DNA from: Oceanospirillaceae bacterium
Lineage (GTDB): Bacteria; Pseudomonadota; Gammaproteobacteria; Pseudomonadales; Balneatricaceae
NCBI GenBank assembly: GCA_013215505.1
Contig: JABSQZ010000012.1
Coordinates: forward strand, 1 to 64,000
DNA length: 64,000 bases
Reading direction: 5' to 3'
This document shows positions 26,857 to 36,058 of the stretch, in pieces. The notes beneath the pieces are model-generated. The model was not told the DNA's origin. It was given only the letters and a program-made list of their open reading frames with translations, and ran no database searches. The stretch's first letter is position 1. Every line of letters begins with the position of its first letter. Made by a program: the position numbers and the translations under genes.

Positions 26857-26927
26857 TACTTACTCCCTTTAATGTTTGTTACATAAGCTTCTTAGTGTCA
26901 ATGAATAATATTTAGTTCCTCTCAATT

Positions 26928-26948
26928 TATGCACCAGAGTGTTGCATA
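26928..26948. promoter_or_regulatory. Candidate LysR operator
   Basis: TATGCA-N9-TGCATA is a symmetric dyad containing the T-N11-A core expected for LysR proteins. It lies midway in the divergent promoter region. Confidence 0.45.
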
Positions 26949-27038
26949 TATTAGCAGTTATAACCGACGTCGATGTTGCCTAAACTGATTGCCACAAAGC
27001 AAAGGAATTTTTTATAGATTTCATAAGAGGATTTAGCA

Positions 27039-27545
27039 ATGAACTCAACAGCATTACAAGCACCAAAATTAACTGGCAAACATCAAGTGACGGCCAGTAT
27101 TGTTATCAACGCCAGACAAAGACAAGTATGGGCACTGCTGGAGGACTTCTATGATGTTTACACTTGGGCGCCAGCCGTCATAAAATCACATTCGCTGAAT
27201 AATAAAGAGCTGGGCATTGGTGCCGGTAGATTCTGCGAATTAGATGGATTTGGATCAATTGAAGAATACATTACCGCCTGGTACCCGGGGGTAGGTTTTG
27301 TCTATCAGATCACTCCGTTGGGGCCTCTGGATAAATCCCACAGTAGCTGGTGGTTACGAGAAATGGCGGATGGTCGCACTGAGCTGGCCGTGGTCTTAAG
27401 CTACAACATACGCTTTGGCTTATTTGGTAGATTAATGCACAAGCTGGTGATGCGTAAGAAAATAGAGCAATCTCTGCCCGGTACTCTGATGGCGGTAAAA
27501 AATAAAGTTGAGAGCAATGCACTGATAGTCAAAAACGCGGCTTAG
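27039..27545 (+). CDS. SRPBCC (START-like) family protein
   Basis: A 168-residue protein of the polyketide cyclase/dehydrase helix-grip fold. The start KHQVTASIVINARQRQVWAL, then FYDVYTWAPAVIKSHS, is the usual first strand and helix. GGATTTAGCA lies upstream of the ATG. Such proteins bind a hydrophobic ligand; catalysis is not assured. It is divergent from a LysR regulator and 218 bp ahead of the MOSC fusion gene. Confidence 0.85.
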   Translation: MNSTALQAPKLTGKHQVTASIVINARQRQVWALLEDFYDVYTWAPAVIKSHSLNNKELGIGAGRFCELDGFGSIEEYITAWYPGVGFVYQITPLGPLDKSHSSWWLREMADGRTELAVVLSYNIRFGLFGRLMHKLVMRKKIEQSLPGTLMAVKNKVESNALIVKNAA

Positions 27546-27560
27546 TTTAGCCTGAACCCG

Positions 27561-27577
27561 GCGGGCTAGTTGCCCGC
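27561..27577 (+). terminator. GC-rich hairpin after SRPBCC gene
   Basis: GCGGGC-TAGTT-GCCCGC forms a strong 6-bp GC stem 15 bp after the stop. It lacks a T-run, so termination is likely but not certain. Confidence 0.45.
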
Positions 27578-27762
27578 TCCTCAGCCTGCGATGAATAATC
27601 TACCCGCTAAGGCTCAGCAGTTGTCGATTTTTTAAACAGTAATTTTGCAAATCCTCTGTACCCTTCAAATTATGCGCCACTGTACCCGCATTAATCTGGT
27701 TTAAGCTGCAGCCATCAGTTACCCTTGTCGTTAATACCAGATAACTTGCAAAAGGAAATAGA

Positions 27763-29715
27763 ATGTCGAGCGCTTATGTCAGTAGTTTAGCTATTTATCC
27801 CCTAAAATCTTCTGCTGCAATCAGTTGTCAAACTGTTGAAGTTCTCGGCACAGGTTTACTGGGCGACAGACGCTTTATGTTGACTAAATTAGACGGCACT
27901 TTTATTACTGGCCGTACCCACCCAAAAGTAACCTCAATTAGCTCTTATTACTCCGGTAATGATTTAGTTTTACAACATCCCAGTTGTGATGATTTGATAT
28001 TGCAGCAGCAAAATTTTTCCAGTGCCTATCTCTCTACAGCAGTGTGGGGTACTTCATTTTTGGGCCGCGGCTGTGGCTTTGTCGCTGATCAATGGATCAG
28101 TGAATTACTGGGAGAGCCGCTGCGGATTCTATACTTTGGTGAGCAATCAAAACGTCCGGTAAAAAGGCATGAAGAGCACCAAGTGGGCTTTGCCGATGGT
28201 TTTCCACTACTGTTAACCAGTGACAATTCGCTGCAACACTTAAACCAACGTTTGGCAGCACCGGTGAGCATGGCAAATTTTCGACCTAACATCACCATTG
28301 CAGGCTTACCCGCCTGGCAAGAAGATGAATGGGCGCAAATACGCATCGGCGATGTATTATTCGAACTGCCAAAGCCTTGTAGTCGCTGTATATTTACGAC
28401 TGTTGATCCCAATACCCAACAGCGGGATAAAAACGTCGAACCACTAAAGACCTTGACCAGTTATCGCCAGGAACAAGATGGTACTAACGTGATGTTTGGC
28501 GAAAATATGTTGGCGCTCAATAGTGGCAGCATTAAAGTGGGGGATAAGGTTGAAGTTATTAAGACCAAACCCAGGCCAGTGTATCTGGATAATTGGCAAC
28601 CGACCCAAGCCAGGCTCGCCCAGCAGCTAAACTTATCAGCTGATGCGAATACTAGTCAGAGCTTACCTGGGACAGATACCGCCCAGGACAGCGCCAGTCA
28701 CAATAAAGAGTTATTGCGCTGTGTGCAGATTATTGATGAGACAGCCGACGTTAAAACCTTTAAATTTATCGCAGACCCTATTGTTAGATTCGGCTACTTA
28801 CCAGGTCAGTTCATCACCCTCCATGCGGAAATAAACGACCAGCTGGAAAATAGATGTTACACGCTATCCTCAAGTCCTTCACGACCTGACCTTATTTCCA
28901 TTACCGTAAAAAGGGTCGAGGAGGGACTATTCTCCAATTGGCTACATGACTCTTTTGCCGTTGGTTCAAGTATAGAGTGCACTAAAGCCAGCGGTGTTTT
29001 CCACTTGCAGAGCGCTAGTCGAGCTAAATTGTTATTATTGTCTGCAGGCTCCGGTATTACCCCGATGTTGTCGATAGCTCGCTACATCACCGACCTGAGT
29101 TTAAACATAGACATACAATTCCATCACAGTGCCCGCACTGATGAGGATTTAATTTGTTTCAATGAACTGCAATTGCTGGCAGCAGCGCATACCAATTTGC
29201 ATTTATCCTGTAATTTCACCCGCCAAAGCGCAGCTGCCAATTGTTCCATTGAGCATTTTTCTGGTCGCTTATCTACAGCTATGTTAGAACAGTTCAGTGC
29301 TGATTTACTGGAGCGGGAAGTGTTTGTCTGTGGCCCGGATGCGTTTATGGCCGGTGCCAAAGGACTGTTGACACAATTAGCTTTACCGGGTTCTCAATAC
29401 CATGAAGAGAGTTTTGTCATCGATGTTGCAGCTCCTGAACACGATGTTTCCAATAGCAGCTATAAAGTTAATTTCGTACAGTCGGGTGTTGAAGTGCAAA
29501 TATCTGGTGATCAAACAATTTTGGAGGCCGCAGAAGAGGCGGGCATCTACCCAGATTATAGCTGTTTAGCCGGTATTTGTGGGAGCTGTAATAGCAACTT
29601 GATCAGTGGTGAAGTACATGCCCCCAATGCTATGGCCATTGATAGCGAAGATGGCAGTGGCGATTTTCTGCCCTGCTGTAGCTATGCTCGCTCCGATCTG
29701 GAAGTTGACCTGTAG
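27763..29715 (+). CDS. MOSC - flavodoxin-reductase - [2Fe-2S] ferredoxin fusion protein
   Basis: A 650-residue, three-part redox protein. Residues ~1-270 are MOSC N-terminal barrel plus MOSC domain, with the conserved cysteine in KPCSRCIFTTVDP. Residues ~315-540 are an FNR-like FAD/NAD(P)H reductase (RCYTLSSSPSR; SAGSGITPML; VCGPDAFM). Residues ~560-650 are a plant-type ferredoxin with ligands C601, C606, C609 and C638. The enzyme would carry electrons from NAD(P)H through flavin and iron-sulfur to a molybdenum cofactor-bound sulfurylated or N-hydroxylated substrate. E. coli YcbX is a shorter MOSC-ferredoxin protein that reduces N-hydroxylated bases; here the reductase is built in. AAAGGAAA precedes the ATG. 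Confidence 0.92.
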   Translation: MSSAYVSSLAIYPLKSSAAISCQTVEVLGTGLLGDRRFMLTKLDGTFITGRTHPKVTSISSYYSGNDLVLQHPSCDDLILQQQNFSSAYLSTAVWGTSFLGRGCGFVADQWISELLGEPLRILYFGEQSKRPVKRHEEHQVGFADGFPLLLTSDNSLQHLNQRLAAPVSMANFRPNITIAGLPAWQEDEWAQIRIGDVLFELPKPCSRCIFTTVDPNTQQRDKNVEPLKTLTSYRQEQDGTNVMFGENMLALNSGSIKVGDKVEVIKTKPRPVYLDNWQPTQARLAQQLNLSADANTSQSLPGTDTAQDSASHNKELLRCVQIIDETADVKTFKFIADPIVRFGYLPGQFITLHAEINDQLENRCYTLSSSPSRPDLISITVKRVEEGLFSNWLHDSFAVGSSIECTKASGVFHLQSASRAKLLLLSAGSGITPMLSIARYITDLSLNIDIQFHHSARTDEDLICFNELQLLAAAHTNLHLSCNFTRQSAAANCSIEHFSGRLSTAMLEQFSADLLEREVFVCGPDAFMAGAKGLLTQLALPGSQYHEESFVIDVAAPEHDVSNSSYKVNFVQSGVEVQISGDQTILEAAEEAGIYPDYSCLAGICGSCNSNLISGEVHAPNAMAIDSEDGSGDFLPCCSYARSDLEVDL

Positions 29716-29727
29716 CTTTTAGGGGAG

Positions 29728-29771
29728 CAGCAGATCCAGTCGCAGTAATAATCCTGCCACTGGAACTGCTG
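29728..29771. other. Imperfect hairpin downstream of the MOSC fusion gene
   Basis: CAGCAG-AT-CCAGT pairs with ACTGG-AA-CTGCTG around an 18-nt loop. It lies between the MOSC gene stop and the DUF2798 gene. No T-run follows; a role in termination or in mRNA stability is possible. Confidence 0.4.
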
Positions 29772-29821
29772 ATCATTGTCCATAATTAGAAAGTTAAACT
29801 TTTTATGCAGCGGAGTTCAAG

Positions 29822-30043
29822 TTGATTAGTAAAAAATACGCAGTGTTTATATTTGCATTTTTTATGGCGCTTTTTATGTCATCTATCATGTCTTTAGTGA
29901 TTACTGTTCTCAATGTCGGCTTTACCGATAATATTATAGCGCTGTGGTTACAGGCCTGGGGCTATGCCTTTTGTGTCGCTTTTCCCGCGGTACTGGTAGT
30001 CGCCCCTGTAGTAAGAAAAATAGTCGCTCTGTTGGTCAACTAA
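29822..30043 (+). CDS. DUF2798 small membrane protein
   Basis: A 73-residue protein with two membrane helices (~6-30 and ~43-68). The FAFFMALFMSSIMSLVIT helix and the WLQAWGYAFCVAFPAVLVVA helix match the DUF2798 family. The start is TTG, with GGAG 5-8 bp upstream. The function is unknown. It converges on the EamA gene with 19 bp between stops. Confidence 0.8.
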   Translation: MISKKYAVFIFAFFMALFMSSIMSLVITVLNVGFTDNIIALWLQAWGYAFCVAFPAVLVVAPVVRKIVALLVN

Positions 30044-30062
30044 AAAACTCCTGAAAACACAA

Positions 30063-30938
30063 TCAAACGGCAGCTTTTTTGACCACCAGATACACTCCCA
30101 ATACTGTGCAAATACAGCCTGTTAAAGCAAGTGGACCAAGGCTTTCATCAAACAGCCACCAGGTTTGAATGACTGCGGCGGGGGGCACCAGATAAAAATA
30201 ACTGGTGACTTTTGCCACTTCTCCCTCGCGGATCATATACAACAGTAACAATATCGCCAGTATCGACAAGCCGAAGATCAACCAGCTCATCGCCGCCAAC
30301 AATTCCAGAGAGTAAATAACGCTTTGCGTCTCCATCGAGAAACTCAGTACAGCGACGACTAAGGTGGCCCCTATATACTGATAGAAAGAGCCAGATAACA
30401 GTGGCACTTTCTCGGAGTATTGTTTTTGCAGTAGTGTTCCTGCTGAAATACAAATCAACGCGATGATACAAGCAATAATACCTAACGCGGAAAGGCTGCT
30501 GGTATCAAAAGCGTTTTTCTCTACTATCACTAAACTGATACCGATGAAGCCCAGCGATAATCCCGCTAATTGACTGCGGTTGATTTTCTGCTGTAAAAAC
30601 AGCCAACAAGCCAACGTGGTAATAATAGGTTGCAGGCCGACAATGATCGCCGCCAGGCCTGCAGGTACTCCCTGTTTAATGGCGAAAAACACCCCGCCTA
30701 AGTAACCTCCATGAATCAGTGTACCGACTAATAACTGCTGGGCTATATACTGTTTATCTAACCATTTAGCTCGAAACACCTGAACTAAAAGGTAAAAAAT
30801 AACCACGACTATGGCAAAGCGCACCAACAGCATGAAAAAAGGCTCTATGTAGGGCAGGCCGTATTTTGCACCGACAAAACCGGTGCTCCACAGCCATACA
30901 AACAAAAAAGGTGCTACTTGGGTAAGTTTAACAGACAT
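30063..30938 (-). CDS. EamA/DMT-family transporter
   Basis: A 291-residue inner-membrane protein with about ten helices in two EamA repeats (~5-140 and ~150-288). WLWSTGFVGAKYGLPYIEP at the start and GIIACIIALICISAGTL in the second half are typical. Metabolite export is the family expectation; the substrate is unknown. Confidence 0.88.
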   Translation of the reverse strand: MSVKLTQVAPFLFVWLWSTGFVGAKYGLPYIEPFFMLLVRFAIVVVIFYLLVQVFRAKWLDKQYIAQQLLVGTLIHGGYLGGVFFAIKQGVPAGLAAIIVGLQPIITTLACWLFLQQKINRSQLAGLSLGFIGISLVIVEKNAFDTSSLSALGIIACIIALICISAGTLLQKQYSEKVPLLSGSFYQYIGATLVVAVLSFSMETQSVIYSLELLAAMSWLIFGLSILAILLLLYMIREGEVAKVTSYFYLVPPAAVIQTWWLFDESLGPLALTGCICTVLGVYLVVKKAAV

Positions 30939-31443
30939 TATTTTTCCAAATGATACGAGTGATTGCTGCGAGGCTTATACTACCTCTAGTAGCAAGCTAT
31001 TAAATAGCTTTATCAACGACTTATTATTCGAATTTATACTGCTGGTGGCTTTGAACTGATTGCTATAACCCTATTTTTCAACAAACATTGGTTTAAGAGG
31101 ATGACTGACTCCCTACTGCTGCACTAACTGTTTCGGTAAAAACCCAAGAAAGTGGCTGGGCCGCGATTGGCAATCTGTCAAACAGCGGTTTGCTGCTACT
31201 AAGTTGCGGCTTTAATGGCAACGTAATTCGCTTTCTGCCGGCATTAACCATCAGTAATGAAACAGTCTCTGAAGGTTTGAATGCCTTTACTAAATGGTCT
31301 AATAGTCTGGCTGATTCCTAAACCATGATGAATCGGTGCACACCCGGAGATCCGCTTGCACGGAAAGGCACGCTACTGCCTGGCGCTTATTTCATCTGCT
31401 ACAGTTTTCACTTACAATGCGCTGTTTCTTAGCGGCTAAGTCA
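30939..31443. other. Intergenic region holding a gabT fossil
   Basis: About 500 bp without an intact gene. It includes the gabT 3' remnant (31187-31321), listed separately. Nothing else was recognised before the Pho box. Confidence 0.5.
31187..31321 (+). pseudogene. 3' fossil of a GABA aminotransferase (gabT-like)
   Basis: A 44-codon stretch ending in TAA reads GLLLLSCGFNGNVIRFLPAL and then TISNETVSEGL. This is the C-terminal end of 4-aminobutyrate aminotransferases, which run GLLLLSCG-x-x-GNVIR-x-LxPLTI and then a final helix. The upstream part is unrecognisable. The rest of the gene, including the PLP site, is missing. It is a clear remnant of an ancestral GABA-catabolism gene. Confidence 0.75.
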
Positions 31444-31477
31444 CTTTCATGATTTTGTCATAAATGACTGTTACAGT
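31444..31477 (+). promoter_or_regulatory. Pho box and extended -10 promoter for gap-arsJ
   Basis: CTTTCAT-GATT-TTGTCAT (31444-31461) matches the PhoB direct repeat CTGTCAT-N4-CTGTCAT at 12 of 14 positions with the right 11-bp period. Ten bases further lies TGTTACAGT (31469-31477), an extended -10 of the TGnTATAAT type. A Pho box replacing the -35 element, 10 bp ahead of the -10, is the standard geometry for PhoB-activated promoters. The start codon of gap follows at 31511. Confidence 0.6.
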
Positions 31478-31510
31478 GAGCCGTTGTGTCCCATAGGATG
31501 AGGTATTAGT

Positions 31511-32509
31511 GTGAGTATAAAAGTCGCTATCAATGGTTTTGGTCGCATGGGTCGTCTGGCATTACGTGCCGCCTGGAACAGCCCTGAGCTAGAGTTTGTA
31601 CAAATCAACGAAAGCGCTGCAGATGCGCAAGTGCTGGCGCACTTACTCAACTTCGATTCAGTGCACGGCCGCTGGCATTATCAGGCAGAGCATAATAATA
31701 GCGGTATCAGTATCGAAAACCAGCAAATTATCTGCAGTCAAAATCAGCAGATATCCGCCACCGACTGGTCGGGGTGTGATTTGGTGATTGATGCAACCGG
31801 AGTACACAAATCTGCGCAGAGTCTGCAGCCTTACTTCGAACAGGGGGTAAAGAAAGTGTTAGTGACAGCGCCAGTCAAGGATCCAGCTGTCGCCAACATA
31901 GTGATGGGAGTCAACCAGCAAACATACAATGCGCAGCGACACAATATTGTCACCGCCGCTTCCTGCACTACCAACTGTATCGCACCGGTGGTTAAAGTTC
32001 TCCAGGAAAAACTCGGCATTATCCACGGCTCATTTACTACCATTCACAACATCACCAATACCCAGTCAATTTTAGATGTCCCCAGATCAGATCTGCGCCG
32101 CTCCAGAGCTTGCGGACAAAGCTTGATCCCAACCACGACCGGTTCAGCGACAGCTATAACGCAAATATTCCCGGAGTTACAGGGAAAAATCAACGGTCAT
32201 GCAGTGCGAGTACCGCTGGCAAATGCCTCACTCACTGACTGTGTTTTTGAAGTAGCACGCAACACTTCTGTCGATGAAATTAACACTTTGCTAGCAGAGG
32301 CGGCAGCGGGGGAGTTGCAGGGCATTCTAGGTTTTGAGAAGCGCCCGTTGGTGTCTGTGGATTATAAAACCGATCCGCGCTCAGTGATTGTCGACGGCCT
32401 CTCAACGATGGTAATCAACGATACTCACGTAAAGCTCTACCTCTGGTATGACAACGAATGGGGCTACGCTAACCGGGTGGTAGATTTGGCCAAGTTCATC
32501 GGCGAATGA
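31511..32509 (+). CDS. ArsJ-associated glyceraldehyde-3-phosphate dehydrogenase
   Basis: A 332-residue GAPDH. NAD-binding start [16 protein letters not shown], catalytic C152 in ASCTTNC and H179 in IHNITN, and the C-terminal [15 protein letters not shown] are all present. The direct coupling with arsJ identifies it as the arsenate-detoxification paralogue: with arsenate instead of phosphate it makes 1-arseno-3-phosphoglycerate, which ArsJ then exports. The GTG start follows AGGATGAGG. The stop overlaps the arsJ ATG by 4 bp. A Pho-box promoter lies upstream. It is probably not the main glycolytic GAPDH, although activity with phosphate is expected. Confidence 0.92.
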   Translation: MSIKVAINGFGRMGRLALRAAWNSPELEFVQINESAADAQVLAHLLNFDSVHGRWHYQAEHNNSGISIENQQIICSQNQQISATDWSGCDLVIDATGVHKSAQSLQPYFEQGVKKVLVTAPVKDPAVANIVMGVNQQTYNAQRHNIVTAASCTTNCIAPVVKVLQEKLGIIHGSFTTIHNITNTQSILDVPRSDLRRSRACGQSLIPTTTGSATAITQIFPELQGKINGHAVRVPLANASLTDCVFEVARNTSVDEINTLLAEAAAGELQGILGFEKRPLVSVDYKTDPRSVIVDGLSTMVINDTHVKLYLWYDNEWGYANRVVDLAKFIGE

Positions 32510-33726
32510 ATTTTATCGCAAAATTGCGCTCGCCTTTTCGGCAATACTTAGTCGTTACCGCCAATTATTGGTTATTTACCTTAACCGACGGCGCACTGCG
32601 AATGCTGATTGTGCTGCATTTTTTCAGCCAGGGGTACAGGCCGCTGCAAATCGCCATGTTATTTGTCTTTTATGAAGCTTTTGGCGTAGTGACAAATTTA
32701 CTCGGTGGCTGGCTGGGTGCCAAGGTCGGTTTGAACAAAACCATGAACATAGGTTTGTTCCTGCAAATCATTGCTTTATCTATGCTACTTGCACCGGAGC
32801 AACAGTTATCTATGCTCTGGCTGATGGCAGCACAAGCACTGTCGGGAATCGCTAAAGACCTGAATAAAATGAGCGCCAAGAGCGCCATTAAAACCTTGCT
32901 TCCCGCAGCCGGCAGCAGCTCTGCGGATACCCGGATGTATACTTGGGTCGCGGCACTGACTGGCTCTAAAAACACTCTCAAAGGGGTAGGTTTCTTTGTT
33001 GGTGGAGCACTACTGGCTGCATTGGGATTCACTGGGGCTATCAGCGTTTTATTGCTGCCGTTAATCCTTATCTGGCTATTCAGCCTGCTGGTACTGCAGA
33101 AAGATTTGGGCCGGGCAAAAACTAACATAAAATTTACGCAGTTATTAGCAAAGAATCGAAAAATCAATTATTTATCAGCTGCCAGATTGTTTTTATTCGC
33201 CTCCAGAGACGTGTGGTTTGTAATCGCACTGCCATTATATCTGGCCAGTGCGTTTAACTGGGAGCACTGGCAAGTCGGTAGTTTTTTTGCTATTTGGATT
33301 ATCTTTTACGGCTTGATTCAGTCAATGGCGCCTAAGTTAACGCGCCGATCTGTTGTCCCAGATGGCGGTTCTGCCACCCGATTGGGGCTGCTATTATTAG
33401 TGCTCTGTCTCATGCTTAGCAGCGCCTTCAGTTTAGATTATTTTGTCAGTATCAGTTTGGTCGCCGGACTGTTTGTATTTGCCGCTGTATTCGCCTTGAA
33501 TTCTGCCCAACACAGTTATCTAATCATTAAGTACGCCGACAGTAATGCCGTGTCTCTGGATGTTGGTTTTTACTATATGGCCAATGCTGCGGGGCGCCTG
33601 GCAGGCACAGTACTCTCAGGCTTGCTGTATCAAAGTTATGGTCTGGCCGCCTGCCTGTGGGTGAGTGTGCTGTTTGTTGCTATAGCGAGTTTTCTTGCCT
33701 CAAAGCTACCCAGACACACCCGCTAG
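32506..33726 (+). CDS. arsJ: ArsJ organoarsenical efflux transporter (MFS)
   Basis: A 406-residue major-facilitator protein with about twelve helices. The characteristic blocks are [40 protein letters not shown] and the very conserved [19 protein letters not shown], together with [15 protein letters not shown], which match ArsJ. It exports 1-arseno-3-phosphoglycerate made by the partner GAPDH; the compound then breaks down outside to arsenate, giving arsenate resistance. The ATG overlaps the gap stop. No arsR is beside the pair, which fits control by the upstream Pho box instead of an arsenic sensor. Confidence 0.92.
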   Translation: MNFIAKLRSPFRQYLVVTANYWLFTLTDGALRMLIVLHFFSQGYRPLQIAMLFVFYEAFGVVTNLLGGWLGAKVGLNKTMNIGLFLQIIALSMLLAPEQQLSMLWLMAAQALSGIAKDLNKMSAKSAIKTLLPAAGSSSADTRMYTWVAALTGSKNTLKGVGFFVGGALLAALGFTGAISVLLLPLILIWLFSLLVLQKDLGRAKTNIKFTQLLAKNRKINYLSAARLFLFASRDVWFVIALPLYLASAFNWEHWQVGSFFAIWIIFYGLIQSMAPKLTRRSVVPDGGSATRLGLLLLVLCLMLSSAFSLDYFVSISLVAGLFVFAAVFALNSAQHSYLIIKYADSNAVSLDVGFYYMANAAGRLAGTVLSGLLYQSYGLAACLWVSVLFVAIASFLASKLPRHTR

Positions 33727-33829
33727 CCCGAATTGTTTGACACGACCAAGTCCTTAATACCTGATAAATACCCCAAAGTACTTGGCATTACTATATTGTG
33801 TAGAACCGCTTAATATACCACTGGCATAA

Positions 33830-34447
33830 TTATAGCAATGCGGCGACGGCCTCCAGTCTCGAATCGTGGATCCCGTCCAGACGTAGATGCTCTAAGGTTG
33901 AAAGCAAATAATCGCTACTTGCTCCGTTCATACCCCGCGCGTTAGCGACTGTGTATGCAAGTTGCTCTGGGCATTTCTCTGTCACATATTGTTGATGCTG
34001 GCTATCGACGATAAATGTCAGCGCCTGGACGCAGCGTCCATCTTTAATATGCACATTTATTATGCGCGCAAAATAAATCATGGTCGGCATTTCACGGTCG
34101 TATAGATATTCGGCCACTCGTTGTTTATTCTCAGAACTAATGCGAAATAATTTACCAGAACAACTGCCTCCTCGATCTAACCCCAAGACTAGTCCTGGAT
34201 TATCTGGAGTGCCGCGATGCACCCAAGAGGACACACAAAGTGCCCGGTGGTAACCGTAAATGCGGCCATCAACGGCTTCAACATAGTCAAACCCAGGACG
34301 CCACATGAGTGATCCATAACCAAATACCCATAAATCACCTTCGGGAAGTTGTGGCTGTACCGCATCAACATGGGCGTTTAGCAGATGATCGGTAGCGACT
34401 AATTGTGAAGTACCGGTGGCCCGCAGTTGGGTGTTTAGATCGGACAT
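33830..34447 (-). CDS. ChaC-like gamma-glutamylcyclotransferase
   Basis: A ~205-residue enzyme. The GGCT signature FGYGSLMWRPGFDYVEA and the acidic residue in YLYDREMPTMIYF are present. Members cleave gamma-glutamyl groups (glutathione for ChaC) to 5-oxoproline. The ATG at 34447 gives the family start; an upstream TTG at 34516 would add 23 unrelated residues. No strong ribosome site is seen at either. A heptamer repeat lies ~95 bp upstream of the chosen start. Confidence 0.85.
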   Translation of the reverse strand: MSDLNTQLRATGTSQLVATDHLLNAHVDAVQPQLPEGDLWVFGYGSLMWRPGFDYVEAVDGRIYGYHRALCVSSWVHRGTPDNPGLVLGLDRGGSCSGKLFRISSENKQRVAEYLYDREMPTMIYFARIINVHIKDGRCVQALTFIVDSQHQQYVTEKCPEQLAYTVANARGMNGASSDYLLSTLEHLRLDGIHDSRLEAVAALL

Positions 34448-34541
34448 AGAATTATTCAACTTAAAAGCTATTAGAGTTAGTACGCACATAGTATGAGTAA
34501 GTTGAAAATAATGCAATTAAGCGCGAAGCGCAGTCGGAAAC

Positions 34542-34583
34542 TGGAAGTTGGAAGTTGGAAGTTGGAAGTTGGAAGTTGGAAGT
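34542..34583 (+). repeat. (TGGAAGT)6 heptamer tandem array
   Basis: Six perfect units of the same heptamer as at 14017, preceded by an imperfect unit (CGGAAAC). It lies between the reverse-strand ChaC-like gene and the 3' end of the reverse-strand unknown gene at 34645. Here the TTGGAAG strand is opposite to both neighbouring genes, unlike the other three arrays. Confidence 0.95.
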
Positions 34584-34644
34584 ATTGAGGGGGGGGTAGA
34601 TCAATTGTTGTAGCCAATGATTGGCTACAGTCTCTCTTTAGCGC

Positions 34645-35457
34645 TTATACAGCGCTTGTGGTTCGTGGGTGGACGAATGCATCTTTGGCTAAACGACCGA
34701 AGTTTGCATATTCAAAGCTCGCTGATTCCAGGGCTTGGTGTTTATCGATGCTGCTTTCTTTTAGCCATAAACGGTTTTTGCTACGCCCAGTGGAGTAGTT
34801 GAACCCCTGGCGAAAAAACCCTAAATCAACACCTTGAGTGGGGTTGACGCAGATCGGAATTGTGACATTGTTTTCCATATCAGTCGCTACATAGCCACTA
34901 TTATCAGGCAGCCAGACGGTAACTTCTGTGCCGGCTTTATCGCGGCCATAGTTTGCAAAATAGGCCTTGGTTAATTTATCTCTATTACACAGTAAATTAT
35001 CCAAATCGGGCAGGCAATCACCTCCATCATTGATCAAGTCCATTGGGTTACAGTGGTTGAGTGTTTGAAATTGTGATTTCAGAATGTAACTACTGTCGAT
35101 GGTTTTTAACCATTGGGCTCTGACTGAAACTGCAAAAAATCGCAGTCGCCAAAGCTCGGGCAAATTAGGCAAATCCGCGTTGAAACCCGGTTGGCTTATT
35201 TCAAAAGCAATATTAATAGCGAAATCCCGTGACGAGGGGAAATGCTCTCCATCTTTAAAACTGTTAAGCATAATGCGTAATAGGGAGGGAGATGAGGCCA
35301 GAGTTTGTGCCAGTTTCACAGAAATGATATTGGTGTCTGTAGCGACTTTTATAAAGGTTTTAAACCAGGGCCTGGGACTGATTGCATGTGAAGAGTTATG
35401 TTTCCAGTTTGGCCATAAGAACTCAGTAAAAACATGATTGATTACTTTTTCCAGCAT
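34645..35457 (-). CDS. Protein of unknown function
   Basis: A 270-residue protein without a signal peptide or membrane helix. I do not recognise the family. Visible features are ISPRPWFKTFIKVATDTNII near the start, a middle segment NHCNPMDLINDGGDCLPDLD, and VTVWLPDNSGYVATDMENNV followed by ICVNPTQGVDLGFFRQGF. Conserved-looking Asp, Cys and Trp residues suggest an enzyme or binding protein. A heptamer array starts 62 bp past its stop. It stands alone. Confidence 0.6.
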   Translation of the reverse strand: MLEKVINHVFTEFLWPNWKHNSSHAISPRPWFKTFIKVATDTNIISVKLAQTLASSPSLLRIMLNSFKDGEHFPSSRDFAINIAFEISQPGFNADLPNLPELWRLRFFAVSVRAQWLKTIDSSYILKSQFQTLNHCNPMDLINDGGDCLPDLDNLLCNRDKLTKAYFANYGRDKAGTEVTVWLPDNSGYVATDMENNVTIPICVNPTQGVDLGFFRQGFNYSTGRSKNRLWLKESSIDKHQALESASFEYANFGRLAKDAFVHPRTTSAV

Positions 35458-36058
35458 CTTTGCAAATCCTTCGCATAAGTAGAGCTTTATTTGAATAACA
35501 TCCTTGCATACACCCCTTGAGATCGGATTAAATCAATCCTAGTTAAACCATCTCATGGGGCTATTTTTACTGTAGATAGGATAAACAATCAACCATAAAG
35601 GCAAAAAATTTTAAAGAGAGGAAAAAACTGGCTTTTTATATGAACTCAAACATTTATCACCCCTTAAATGACGGCACAAGCAGACAATATAATATTAGCA
35701 TTAGCAATAGAACTATTTGCATCAGTGGCTTTTTTAGCTTCAGTTGTTGATAACAACCAAGAGCTAGGGGGATGTTGCAGCAGACGTTTTCAGCAATTGC
35801 CTAAAAAAATCAAAATTGCATCAGTGTGTTACTGAATGAAGTGTTAATTTTCAATTATAATTCCAGTATTTTTCATAGACTAAAGTCTAATCCCTGTCGT
35901 TCATTATCTATGCAATATTATGTTAAAAATATAATAAAGACTAAGCTAAAAGCAGACTGACCAGCACTGCTTATAACAGAGACCATCGTTAGCTGAAAAG
36001 TCTCTGCGATAAGTAAAATAGGTGTTCGCTATTTAGGCACACAGATAGAGGCAAGATT
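35458..36058. other. AT-rich gene-free leader of the MCP gene
   Basis: 600 bp, clearly AT-rich. AGAGAC and GTCTCT arms near 35980-36007 could form a small stem. One 36-codon frame at 35641 has no properly spaced ribosome site. I see no riboswitch consensus or repeat. Confidence 0.5.

Noticed and set aside
35641-35751. 36-codon ORF in the AT-rich MCP leader
   Set aside because: The purine-rich AGAGAGG lies too far upstream to serve as a ribosome site, and no similarity is seen.
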